Shown here in pieces: positions 44,540 to 52,774 of a stretch of 64,000 nt of DNA (positions are counted from its first letter, which is position 1; each line of letters opens with the position of its first letter). The position numbers and the translations under genes were made by a program. The notes beneath the pieces were generated by a model. That model was not told where the DNA came from, ran no database searches, and worked only from the letters and a program-made list of their open reading frames with translations. Origin of the DNA: Microbacterium sp. BK668 (GTDB lineage: Bacteria > Actinomycetota > Actinomycetes > Actinomycetales > Microbacteriaceae); the NCBI RefSeq assembly GCF_004362195.1, contig NZ_SNWG01000001.1, positions 1,178,001 through 1,242,000 of the forward strand, in the 5' to 3' direction.

Positions 44540-45159
44540 CGGCGAGCGGATGCGCCGGCGCCGTCGACGTCGCCCGCTTCGAGCAGGCGCACCAGGCGTT
44601 CCTGCCCGACAACCCAGGAGTCGCCGAGGAGGGCGGCGACAGGCGAGAAGTAGAAGCGCGCGCGTTTTTCGAGGTGCAGTGACAGGCCTTGCAGCACGGC
44701 GTTCTTCGCGCCCGCGCGAAGGGCCATGTTGTAGTCCGCGGCTGCGGTGGTGAGCGCGTCGGCATCGCGCTCCGCCGCTGCCGCGCGACTGCGGGCGAGG
44801 GCGTCTCGCAGTGTCTCCAGATCGCGTTCGGTTCGCCGTGCGGCGGCGAGGCGGGCGATCTCCTGTTCGATGCCGGCCCGCGCCTCGAACAGCTCGGTCA
44901 GCTCTTCGCGCGACCTCCGCCGCACGTAGACCCCGTAGCGGGGCCGGATCTCCACCCATCCCGACTCGGCGAGGGCGCTGAACGCTTCGCGCACCGGGAT
45001 GCGGCTCACGCCGTAGGCTTGCGCGATGGCGTCGGCCCGGAGGCGGCTGCCCGGCGAGAACTCACCTTCGATGATGGCCTCTTCGAGCCGACCGAAGATC
45101 TGGGCGGGCAGTGACCCTCCGATCGGGAGACCGGCAGTCGCGCTCGCAGAGGGTGTCAT
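44476..45159 (-). CDS. GntR-family transcriptional regulator (FCD type)
   Basis: This is a 227-aa regulator. The N-terminal winged helix has LRADAIAQAYGVSRIPVREA and GWVEIRPRYGVYV. The C-terminal all-helical domain has an FCD-like core (DYNMALRAGAKNAVLQ). ATG 45159 overlaps the stop of the M20 gene and has GGAG upstream. ATG 45168 is an alternative. It probably controls locus E. The GTAT/ATAC palindromes at 47930 and 52751 are candidate sites. Confidence 0.85.
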   Translation of the reverse strand: MTPSASATAGLPIGGSLPAQIFGRLEEAIIEGEFSPGSRLRADAIAQAYGVSRIPVREAFSALAESGWVEIRPRYGVYVRRRSREELTELFEARAGIEQEIARLAAARRTERDLETLRDALARSRAAAAERDADALTTAAADYNMALRAGAKNAVLQGLSLHLEKRARFYFSPVAALLGDSWVVGQERLVRLLEAGDVDGAGASARRHILETGSDVEGLLDSAAFSD

Positions 45160-46409
45160 GAACTCCATCCTGCCTCGCCCGGCGAGACCCCGTCGAGGTA
45201 GGCGAGGGCCGACGCCGCGTAGAGCGCCGCGCATCGGACCACTTCGTCCTCTTCGGCATAGTCGTCGATGCCTGCCGAATAGGTCGGCTGAGGTCCGAAG
45301 CAGATCGCCGGGGTGCCCCGGCTGCGCCATCGGCTCGCGTCGCTCGCTGGGAGCCGGATCGCATACTCCAGCTCTCCGAGGCCGAGGCGCGACCACGCGT
45401 CCTGCCACGCGCGGACGATCGCGCTGTCGGGGGCGGTGATGTTCGGGTCCCATCCTTTGATTCGCCGGACGGTCATGTCGGCATCCGGAACCGCGCGCGC
45501 GACGGCGTCCTCGACGAGGGCCTGCGCCCCGTCTGCGGTGATTCCCGGGGGGAGACGGAGGTCCACCTCCGCATGGCCGCGCGAGGCGACCTGTGACACG
45601 AAGGTCCCTGCCGACACGACTCCGACATTCGCGGTCAATTCCAGTGCGGAGTCCGTGTCGGCGAATCGGACCTCGGTGAGTGAGCCGTGCAGAGCACCTC
45701 GGGTGCCGGTGAGCTGGTCGACCGCCTCGACCGCGCGCGCGAGGACCGCTGCCGCCGAGGAGCCGCGTGAGACCGACGACGCGTGCCCGCCATCGGCGGC
45801 GACGTCCAGCCGCAGCCACAGCACGCCCTTCTCGCCGAGCGCGAGCCGGCGGTACCCGGGGCCTTCACCGCAGATGAGCGCGTCCCCTGAGAGGCCGGGG
45901 ATGCTCTCGAGCAGATGTGCGGAGCCGTGCGGACCGAACGCCACTTCGTCGCTCACCGCGGTGAAGGTCACGCGCCCGCCCCAGAGGTCACGGTGCTCGT
46001 TCAGGGCGACGACCGCGTGCGCCATGGCGGCGACCGCTCCCTTCATGTTCCCCATGCCGAGCCCGTAGAGGCGGCCGTCGACCGCGCTCAGCTTCCAGAT
46101 CGGATGCCTCCACAGAGCTTCCTCGCCGGGCGGCATGGTGTCGAGGTGCACATTGAGCACGAGATGCGGGCCGGGCCGGCCGGAGTCCAGTTCCGCGACC
46201 ACGCAGGGCATGTTCGGGTCGAGCGCGATGAGTTGCGGATGCAGGCCGCCTGCCTCCAGGAAGCGCGCGACGACGCCCGCGACCTGACGTGTGTCACCCG
46301 GGGGATTGACGCTCGGTGCGGCGACCAGTCGGGCGCACAGGTCGACGAGGGAACCGCGTCTCGCCTCCACCCACTGGGCGACGAGGTCCGTCGTCTCGTA
46401 CCCGGTCAC
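45156..46409 (-). CDS. M20-family amidohydrolase (ArgE/DapE-like) with altered metal site
   Basis: This is a 417-aa M20-type hydrolase. The first metal His is present (NVHLDT, His88). The bridging Asp of the family GxxDMKG motif is Asn121 (GMGNMKG), and the usual Glu-Glu pair is Glu155-Val156 (VSDEVAFGPHG). Glu182 (CGEGP) remains. With two changed ligands it may bind one metal, use other residues, or be inactive. Family members cleave N-acyl or peptide amides in the cytoplasm. It is flanked by a regulator and a gamma-glutamyltransferase-like gene with stop-start overlaps. Confidence 0.8.
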   Translation of the reverse strand: MTGYETTDLVAQWVEARRGSLVDLCARLVAAPSVNPPGDTRQVAGVVARFLEAGGLHPQLIALDPNMPCVVAELDSGRPGPHLVLNVHLDTMPPGEEALWRHPIWKLSAVDGRLYGLGMGNMKGAVAAMAHAVVALNEHRDLWGGRVTFTAVSDEVAFGPHGSAHLLESIPGLSGDALICGEGPGYRRLALGEKGVLWLRLDVAADGGHASSVSRGSSAAAVLARAVEAVDQLTGTRGALHGSLTEVRFADTDSALELTANVGVVSAGTFVSQVASRGHAEVDLRLPPGITADGAQALVEDAVARAVPDADMTVRRIKGWDPNITAPDSAIVRAWQDAWSRLGLGELEYAIRLPASDASRWRSRGTPAICFGPQPTYSAGIDDYAEEDEVVRCAALYAASALAYLDGVSPGEAGWSS

Positions 46410-47911
46410 GCCGCGCCCGCTTCGACGTCGCGCCGCGGATCGGCGAGGGCGAACGGTCCCTCGCCGTCGACCCCGGCGATCACCACGGCACCGAACACGT
46501 CCTCGCCGTACGCGCGCGACACGACGTCGTGGCCTCGCGAGTGCAGGGCGGCGCGCGCCGGGTGGCCCCGCTCCACAAGAAGCTTCGCATCCTCGCTCCG
46601 CCAGCGACTCGCGGCCAGCGCCTGCGGCCAGTCCTCACCGCCGTAGCGGCGTGCGGCGAGGATCTGGAGCAGCGTCTGCACCTGACCGTCGGCGCCGGGA
46701 GTGGCCAGCGCGGTGGTCGCGCCCCCCCCGCGGAGAAGGGCGGGCGCGAGCGTGTGCACCGGATAGCCGTTCGGTCGCGGCGCGTTGGCGCCTTCGGTGA
46801 ATCCTGCCGCGCGGTTCGCGAGCACGATGCCGAGCTCGGGGACGAAGACGCCTGATCCGAAGTCGTCGAACACGCTCACGAGCGACGAGACCACGGTGCC
46901 CTCGGCATCTGCGGCGGCGACGCCGGCGGTATGAAGGTAGGCGCGGGGTCCTCCGCGACGCGATGCGCGCTCCGGGTCGACGTCGAGCGGCTCTCGCAGC
47001 AGCTCTTCGCCACGACCCGCGTCCGCGCGGTGCGCGAACACGCTCTGGGTGAGCTCGACGAGGACATGCGGGAGGGATGCCTCGTAAACCGGTGCGCGGC
47101 GGTCCAGCCACCCGGCAGCCATCGCAAGAAGGACCGCTTGCGACGGGGGCGGCTGGACCAGCAACTCACCCCCGTTCCAGGGGACCACGATCGGGTCGCC
47201 CACCAGAGTTGCGTGTCGCGCTAGGTCGTCAGGGGAGAGTGAGCCGCCCGTCCGCGACGCAGCTCGCGCGATCGCCGTCGCGGCGCTTCCGGAGTAGAAG
47301 GCGTCGCGTCCTCGCGTGCCGACCGCGTGAAGCAGCTGCGCCAGCTCCGGCTGTGCCCATGACTCGGCCCGCGCGTCGACGGCCTGGAGGAGGGCCCATC
47401 CGGCGCCGCCGTAGGCGTCCAGGCGGGCTCGTTGGGCTGCGGCGGACGATGCCGTTCCACGGGTCAACGGTGTGTTCTCGGCGGTGCGCACCGCAGGCTC
47501 GAGAACTTCGGCGAGGGCCAGTCGACCGCCTCGCGCGTGGAGTTCGATCCATCCATCCACGAGACCCGGAACAGTGACGGAGCCGCCCCCGTCATTCGTC
47601 CATCTGGGAGGTGCGACGCCGGGTGAGCGGCCGACACCGTTGATCGTCGTCACCCCGTCCGCTCGACGGACGAGCGCGAGCACGTCACCGCCCAGGCCCG
47701 CCGCATCGGGAAGGACGACACAGATCATCGCCTGCGCCGCGATCGCCGCATCGACGGCTGATCCGCCGCGCGCCAGCATCGTCAGCCCGGCGGCGGTGGC
47801 GAGGGGGTGAGCCGCCGAAACCGCCCCTCGCTTCCCCCGCTGAACGACCGGGAGGGAGCCGAAGTCGGCGGCGGTGCCGTGCGGAGAGGGGTGCACATCA
47901 TGAGCGACCAT
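46406..47911 (-). CDS. gamma-glutamyltransferase-family Ntn hydrolase
   Basis: This is a 501-aa self-cleaving hydrolase, somewhat shorter than the usual 550-580 aa. The N-terminal part has AVSAAHPLATAAG and GGSAVDAAIAAQ. The predicted processing site and nucleophile Thr lie in YLHTAGVAAADAEG. There is no clear signal peptide. The upstream part of the open frame has no coding character. ATG 47911 has no ribosome-binding site but lies six bases after TACACT, so the mRNA may be leaderless. It probably hydrolyses a gamma-glutamyl-like amide. Confidence 0.8.
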   Translation of the reverse strand: MVAHDVHPSPHGTAADFGSLPVVQRGKRGAVSAAHPLATAAGLTMLARGGSAVDAAIAAQAMICVVLPDAAGLGGDVLALVRRADGVTTINGVGRSPGVAPPRWTNDGGGSVTVPGLVDGWIELHARGGRLALAEVLEPAVRTAENTPLTRGTASSAAAQRARLDAYGGAGWALLQAVDARAESWAQPELAQLLHAVGTRGRDAFYSGSAATAIARAASRTGGSLSPDDLARHATLVGDPIVVPWNGGELLVQPPPSQAVLLAMAAGWLDRRAPVYEASLPHVLVELTQSVFAHRADAGRGEELLREPLDVDPERASRRGGPRAYLHTAGVAAADAEGTVVSSLVSVFDDFGSGVFVPELGIVLANRAAGFTEGANAPRPNGYPVHTLAPALLRGGGATTALATPGADGQVQTLLQILAARRYGGEDWPQALAASRWRSEDAKLLVERGHPARAALHSRGHDVVSRAYGEDVFGAVVIAGVDGEGPFALADPRRDVEAGAA

Positions 47912-47929
47912 AGCTATAGTGTACGGCAA

Positions 47930-47944
47930 CGTATTTTTTATACG
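47930..47944. promoter_or_regulatory. palindromic operator CGTAT-TTTTT-ATACG
   Basis: This perfect 5+5+5 inverted repeat lies in the 46-bp gap between the divergent genes at 47911 and 47958. It sits beside the minus-strand -10 TACACT and can cover the promoters of both. A related palindrome is at 52751. Confidence 0.55.
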
Positions 47945-47957
47945 AAAGGCCATCGCC

Positions 47958-48401
47958 ATGGACTCCTCTGCCCTCCCGACGAATGTGGACGTCACCGAAG
48001 ACGTCGCTCTCCGTCTGCTCGAGGGAGTTGCCGCCGCAGCGCGTTCGCGCGGAGTGCGACTCGCGGCCTGCGTGGTCGACCGCGGCGGCAACCTCGTCGC
48101 CGCTCGCCGCGCGGACGGCGCGCAGTGGGGCGGGATGGGCCTCGCGGTCGACAAGGCCTTCACCGCGGCGGCCTTCGGAGCACCCACCGCGCGGTGGGCC
48201 GACACGTCTGTGCCCGGAGGGCCGGACTGGGGATTGGGCGGTGCGCTCGCGGGACGGGTGGTGGCAATCGCCGGAGGAGTGCCGCTGTACGCGGACGGCG
48301 AGCTCATCGGTGGGCTGGGTGTGTCGGGCGCGCCCAGCTCGGTGGACGATGCGTGCGCGCGGGAAAGCGTTCAGGCGCTGGGTCTCGGGGTGGAACCGTG
48401 A
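47958..48401 (+). CDS. HbpS/GlcG-family protein
   Basis: This is a 147-aa protein of the haem-binding HbpS/GlcG domain family, with typical LAACVVDRGGNLVAARR and the glycine-rich GGVPLYADGELIGGLGVSG. Such small proteins accompany diol and glycolate metabolism and redox sensing, with unclear functions. It lacks a signal peptide. It is followed by an SDR gene that overlaps it by GTGA. Confidence 0.8.
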   Translation: MDSSALPTNVDVTEDVALRLLEGVAAAARSRGVRLAACVVDRGGNLVAARRADGAQWGGMGLAVDKAFTAAAFGAPTARWADTSVPGGPDWGLGGALAGRVVAIAGGVPLYADGELIGGLGVSGAPSSVDDACARESVQALGLGVEP

Positions 48402-49144
48402 GTGTCGCTCTCGTGCTGGGCGGGGCATCCGGGATCGGTGCCGCCGTCGTTCGCGCACTGAGTGCCCGCGGCGACACCGTCGTTCTGGCCGACCGCGACA
48501 TCGAGGCGGCAGAAGCACTGATCGTCTCCCTCGGCGACCCCGCAGCGCTCGCCGTCCGCGCAGATCTCGGAAAGCCCGACGCCCCCGCGCATGCGGTCGC
48601 GAGCGCCGAGGAGCGCGGGGACGGCGTCATCGACCTGGTGTTCTACAACGCGGGCGTCCTGCGCGCCGCACCCCTTTCTTCCTGGACGGCGACCGAGTGG
48701 GACCAGTCCGCGGCGGTGAATCTGCGCGGCCCGTTCCTCACCGCCGTGGCGGCCGATGCCGCGCTCCGACGCAGCGGCCGGGGGCGCTACATCGTGACCA
48801 GTTCGACCGGCGCTCTCCGGGGCCACGCAGGAATGCCCGCGTACCACGCGACGAAGGCGGGGCTGCTCGGGCTGATCCGCGCGCTGGCGGATGAGTGGGG
48901 ACCGGCGGGGATCACGGCGAACGCCGTCCTGCCCGGATGGATCGACACCACGTTCAACGACGACTTCTGGGCGCACCAGGACGACCCGGCCGACGCCGCG
49001 CGCCGACTGCAGGACGGCATCCCGCTCCGTCGACAGGGGGCGCCCGACGACGTGGTGGGCGCGGTGCTCTTCCTCTCGTCGCCCGAAGCCTCTTACATCA
49101 CCGGACAGAGTCTCGTCGTCGACGGTGGCTACACCGCCGTCTGA
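48398..49144 (+). CDS. SDR-family oxidoreductase
   Basis: This is a 248-aa short-chain dehydrogenase with LGGASGIGAAVV, a serine in SSTGA, YHATK, and the C-terminal YITGQSLVVDGG. The GTG start overlaps the HbpS/GlcG gene. It forms part of the plus-strand operon of locus E. Confidence 0.84.
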   Translation: MSVALVLGGASGIGAAVVRALSARGDTVVLADRDIEAAEALIVSLGDPAALAVRADLGKPDAPAHAVASAEERGDGVIDLVFYNAGVLRAAPLSSWTATEWDQSAAVNLRGPFLTAVAADAALRRSGRGRYIVTSSTGALRGHAGMPAYHATKAGLLGLIRALADEWGPAGITANAVLPGWIDTTFNDDFWAHQDDPADAARRLQDGIPLRRQGAPDDVVGAVLFLSSPEASYITGQSLVVDGGYTAV

Positions 49145-49158
49145 CCGAAAGGAAAACC

Positions 49159-50379
49159 ATGGCCGAGTCACGCGTCTTCCTCCCGTCGCGGATGCCGCCT
49201 CCGACGCCCATCGAGGATGCGGAGGCCGCCCAGCGCCTGTCGTTCCATAGGTCTCTGCCGGGATACGGTGAGACGCCGCTGCTGCGGCTGGAGTCGCTGG
49301 CCGCGGAGATCGGAGTCTCGCAGCTCTACGTCAAGGACGAGTCGGTGCGGCTGGGGCTGCCGGCGTTCAAGATGCTCGGCGCCTCATGGGCGACCGCCCG
49401 GGCCATCCAGCGGGAGTGGGCTCCCGGCATCCCACTCCAGCTCGATGCGCTCCGCGACGCGGCGACCGCTCGTGCGCGGCGCCGACTCGTCGCCGCGACC
49501 GACGGCAATCACGGCAGAGGCGTCGCCCGGATGGCGGCAATGGTGGGCCTCGAGTGCGAGATCTTCGTTCCCGCCGGCACGGCGGCCGCTCGCATCGCCG
49601 ACATCGAGGGCGAGGGTGCGCGGGTGACGGTGGTTCAGGGGACATACGACGACACGGTGCGCCGGTCCGCGGAAACGGCCGATGGGGACTCCCTCGTGAT
49701 CTCCGACACCTCGTGGCCCGGGTACGTGGAGACCCCGCGCGACGTCATCCGCGGCTACGCCACCATGTTCGAGGAAGTCGACGACGCGCTGGATCGTGAA
49801 GGGCTCGCCCGTCCCACCCACCTGTTCCTCCAGGCCGGCGTCGGCGCGTTCGCGGCCGCTGCGATCAGTCATTACGCATCCGCCGGCGCGAGCCGCCCGG
49901 TGACGGTCATCGTCGAGCCGGCGCATGCCGCGTGCCTGCTCGCCTCCGCTGAAAGCGGAGAGGTCACCGAGGTCCCCGGACCGCACCGATCCACGATGGC
50001 GGGTCTCAACTGCGGGCTGCCGTCGCTTCTCGCGTGGCCCACCGTCCAGGGCGGGACGGACGGTTACGTCGCGATCCCCGACGAGCGGGCACACGAGGCG
50101 ATGTGCTCGCTCGCTCAGGCCGGGGTCGTTGCGGGGGAGTCGGGCGCGGCGGCACTCGCCGGACTTCAGGCGCTGATCGACGATCGGCCCGCTGCCGACG
50201 CGCTCGGCCTGACCGAGGCATCCGTTGTGCTCGTGGTCAACACCGAGGGGGCAACGGACCCGGCGAACTACCGAGCCCAGGTCGGTCGCGAGCCGACCGA
50301 GGTCGGCCCCGGGCCCGAGCCCATTCCCCCGCACTCGTACGTCACGGAATCCGCCGGAAGGACTGCACATGCTCGCTGA
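49159..50379 (+). CDS. diaminopropionate ammonia-lyase-like PLP enzyme
   Basis: This is a 406-aa fold type II PLP enzyme. The lysine that binds PLP is Lys71 (PAFKMLGASWA). Further landmarks are ATDGNHGRGVARMA, DTSWPGY and LQAGVGAFAAA. These match 2,3-diaminopropionate ammonia-lyase, which converts diaminopropionate to pyruvate and ammonia. A related amino acid could be the real substrate. The ATG follows GAAAGGAAAA. With the amidohydrolase genes nearby it suggests release and then deamination of an amino acid. Confidence 0.85.
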   Translation: MAESRVFLPSRMPPPTPIEDAEAAQRLSFHRSLPGYGETPLLRLESLAAEIGVSQLYVKDESVRLGLPAFKMLGASWATARAIQREWAPGIPLQLDALRDAATARARRRLVAATDGNHGRGVARMAAMVGLECEIFVPAGTAAARIADIEGEGARVTVVQGTYDDTVRRSAETADGDSLVISDTSWPGYVETPRDVIRGYATMFEEVDDALDREGLARPTHLFLQAGVGAFAAAAISHYASAGASRPVTVIVEPAHAACLLASAESGEVTEVPGPHRSTMAGLNCGLPSLLAWPTVQGGTDGYVAIPDERAHEAMCSLAQAGVVAGESGAAALAGLQALIDDRPAADALGLTEASVVLVVNTEGATDPANYRAQVGREPTEVGPGPEPIPPHSYVTESAGRTAHAR

Positions 50380-51175
50380 CTCGACCCCCCGCGCCTCGCT
50401 CACGGGCCGCACCGCCATCGTCACGGGCGGCGCGGGCGCCCTCGGCTCGGCGATCGCGCGCCGATTCGCGATCGAGGGCGCGCGCGTCGCGATCGCCGAT
50501 CTCGACCTGGCCGCGACCACCGCGGTCGCCGACGCGATCGCGGCGGATACGGGCGGTGAGGTGCGCGGCATCGCGGTCGATGTCACCGACCTAGACGCCC
50601 TCGATCGGACCGCCGCTGAGCTCGAAACCCAGTGGGGGGTCTGCGACACGATCGTGCCCAACGCGGGGGTGCTCGCGCTCGCGCCCGCGCTCGATCTGTC
50701 GCCTCGCGAATGGAATCTCGCTCTCAGCGTCAACCTGACCGGGGCCTTCTTCACCGCTACCGCATTCGCCCGGCGTCTCGTCGCGGCGGGTCGGCCAGGG
50801 ACGGTGACCTTCACCTCCTCCCTGTTCGGCGTGCGCGGCGGGCGAGGCAACGCCGCGTACTCCGCCACCAAGTTCGGTGTGATCGGTCTCGCGCAGAGTC
50901 TGGCGGCGGATTTTGCGCACCAGAGCGTGCGGGTGAACGCCGTCTGTCCCGGCCAGATCGAGACCGCGATGCTTGACGACCTGTTTGCGCGGCGCGCAGC
51001 GCAGAACGGCTCGACCGCCAGCCAAGAGAGAGAGCAGTTCGAGTCGCGCATTCCGCTCGGACGGCTCGGGACAGTCGATGAGGTCGCTCGTACCTTCGTC
51101 TACCTCGCATCGGACGAGAGCAGCTACGTGACCGGGCAGCACATCATCCTCGACGGCGGATGGCAGGTGGGATGA
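50369..51175 (+). CDS. SDR-family oxidoreductase
   Basis: This is a 268-aa short-chain dehydrogenase with TGGAGALGSAIA, an Asp at the end of strand 2 (IADLDL), NAGV, TSSLFG and YSATK. It overlaps the lyase gene by 11 bp and the next gene by ATGA. The substrate is unknown. Confidence 0.84.
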   Translation: MLADSTPRASLTGRTAIVTGGAGALGSAIARRFAIEGARVAIADLDLAATTAVADAIAADTGGEVRGIAVDVTDLDALDRTAAELETQWGVCDTIVPNAGVLALAPALDLSPREWNLALSVNLTGAFFTATAFARRLVAAGRPGTVTFTSSLFGVRGGRGNAAYSATKFGVIGLAQSLAADFAHQSVRVNAVCPGQIETAMLDDLFARRAAQNGSTASQEREQFESRIPLGRLGTVDEVARTFVYLASDESSYVTGQHIILDGGWQVG

Positions 51176-51885
51176 CCACCGAACTGCTTCGTAGGTCGAC
51201 ACGGGACGCCACGTCGCGCACCGCGCTGTCACTCATGCTGGCGCTGACGTTCTCCACCGGAGTCATCGACGCAGTGGGCTACCTCGGGCTCGACCGGGTG
51301 TTCACGGGCAACATGACCGGGAATGTCGTCATCCTCGGGATGGCGCTCGTCGGTGCCGACGGACTTCCGATCCTCGGACCTTCCGTCGCACTGATCGCTT
51401 TCATGTCGGGTGCGCTGGCCGCCGGCAGAGCCCTGCGGTCCCAGGTCGCGGGATGGTCCCTGCGGACGACCGTGCTCCTCTCCACGGTGACCCTCATCCT
51501 CTGCCTGTGCACCCTGACGGCGGCGCTCGTGCCGCAACCGGGCGAGACTGTCGCGCTCGCGATCACCGGCGGTCTCGGCGCTGCGATGGGCGTCCAGGCT
51601 GCGGCGGCGCGTCACCTCGCGGTGAAGGACGTCACGACGGTCGTCGTCACTTCGACGATGACCGGGCTCGCGGCAGATTCGTGGCTCGGTGCCCGTACCC
51701 AGCAGCCATGGGCTCGCAGGCTCCTCGCGATCATGCTGATCCTCCTCGGCGCTGCCGTCGGGGCACTGTCTCTCCTGCTCGGTCTGCCCGCCGGCATCCT
51801 GCTCTCCGCAGTGATCACCGCCGTCGTCACCGGCCTCGGCGATGCTCTGCTTCGTCCCCGCTCCGCGGAAGGTGCGGAGCGATGA
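51172..51885 (+). CDS. DUF1275 (YoaK-like) membrane protein
   Basis: This is a 237-aa membrane protein with six or so hydrophobic segments. Near the N-terminus it has the family signature STGVIDAVGYLGLDRVFTGN followed by MTGN. The family is widespread and its function is unknown; transport has been suggested. It overlaps both neighbours by ATGA, so it belongs to the operon. Confidence 0.83.
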   Translation: MTTELLRRSTRDATSRTALSLMLALTFSTGVIDAVGYLGLDRVFTGNMTGNVVILGMALVGADGLPILGPSVALIAFMSGALAAGRALRSQVAGWSLRTTVLLSTVTLILCLCTLTAALVPQPGETVALAITGGLGAAMGVQAAAARHLAVKDVTTVVVTSTMTGLAADSWLGARTQQPWARRLLAIMLILLGAAVGALSLLLGLPAGILLSAVITAVVTGLGDALLRPRSAEGAER

Positions 51886-52739
51886 CGGCGAAGCGCCTCT
51901 TCGTCCTGCAGTTCGGCGCCGAGCGGGTGCCGAAGTCGCTCTCGCTCCGCGGGGGGCCGCACGACCTCGCGTGGGAGCCGTTCTCGGGCATCGTGGTGGA
52001 GACGACGGACGGATGGATCCTGTTCGACACCGGTATGGCACGAGCGGCTCAAGACGACGCCGCCACGGAGGCGGTGTATCGAGTAGGTGCCGTCGGGCTC
52101 GGACACAACCCCGCCGTCGCCACCCCCGCCGTGCACCCGACTCCCTCCGATTCGCTCCACTGGACGTGGGTGCTCCCCGGCGATCCGCTCGTCTCCGCTC
52201 TGGCGACGATCGGATTGTCGCCGTCCGATCTCGCGCTCGCGGTCATCAGCCACCTCCACCTCGACCACTCCGGCGGCATCCCGACGCTCGCTCGGGCCGG
52301 AGTCCCGGTAGCGATCCAGTCCGCTGAGCTGGAGTTCGCACGCAGCGGCCGCGCCCGCTTCGAGGCGGGGTTCCGATCCGACGACTGGTCCGCCGCGACG
52401 GTCGATTGGCGACGGCTCGACGGCGATACAGAGGTCGCGGACGGCGTCCGCGTGCTCTCGACCCCCGGCCATACGCCGGGCCACTCCTCGCTGCGGGTGG
52501 ACCTGCCCGACACGGGCACATGGATCTTCCCCGCCGACGCAGCCGACCTCGGACAAAACTTCCTCGACGGAGTGACGTGCGGGTCCTGCGCGGGCGGAAC
52601 CATCGCCGACGAGCTGCGCGCGCGGGAGTCGTTCGATCGATTGAGGGCGGAAGCCCGGCGGCTTGATGCCCGCGTCGTCCCGGGTCATGACCAGGTGGTG
52701 ATCAACGCCGTGAGGCACCCTCCGGGCGGACATCGCTGA
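51882..52739 (+). CDS. MBL-fold hydrolase, N-acyl-homoserine-lactonase-like
   Basis: This is a 285-aa metallo-beta-lactamase-fold enzyme with a complete metal motif (SHLHLDHSGG), HTPGHSS and VVPGHDQ. The arrangement resembles lactonases of the AiiA/AttM group. A catabolic lactonase is as likely as quorum quenching, since a Baeyer-Villiger enzyme in the same locus could make a lactone. The ATG overlaps the DUF1275 stop. Confidence 0.82.
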   Translation: MTAKRLFVLQFGAERVPKSLSLRGGPHDLAWEPFSGIVVETTDGWILFDTGMARAAQDDAATEAVYRVGAVGLGHNPAVATPAVHPTPSDSLHWTWVLPGDPLVSALATIGLSPSDLALAVISHLHLDHSGGIPTLARAGVPVAIQSAELEFARSGRARFEAGFRSDDWSAATVDWRRLDGDTEVADGVRVLSTPGHTPGHSSLRVDLPDTGTWIFPADAADLGQNFLDGVTCGSCAGGTIADELRARESFDRLRAEARRLDARVVPGHDQVVINAVRHPPGGHR

Positions 52740-52750
52740 CGCAGACGATT

Positions 52751-52767
52751 GTATTTAATACTACTAT
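52751..52767 (+). promoter_or_regulatory. GTATT-T-AATAC palindrome and -10 element of a leaderless gene
   Basis: The perfect palindrome GTATTTAATAC (52751-52761) abuts a -10-like TACTAT (52762-52767). The GTG start at 52775 lies seven bases further on and has no ribosome-binding site, which points to a leaderless transcript controlled by a repressor at the palindrome. Confidence 0.55.
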
Positions 52768-52774
52768 ACGTTTT

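Noticed and set aside
51882..52739. Quorum-quenching N-acyl-homoserine lactonase as a firm call
   Set aside because: The metal motif fits, but the operon context is catabolic and the fold is shared by many lactonases and esterases, so only a lactonase-like assignment is given.
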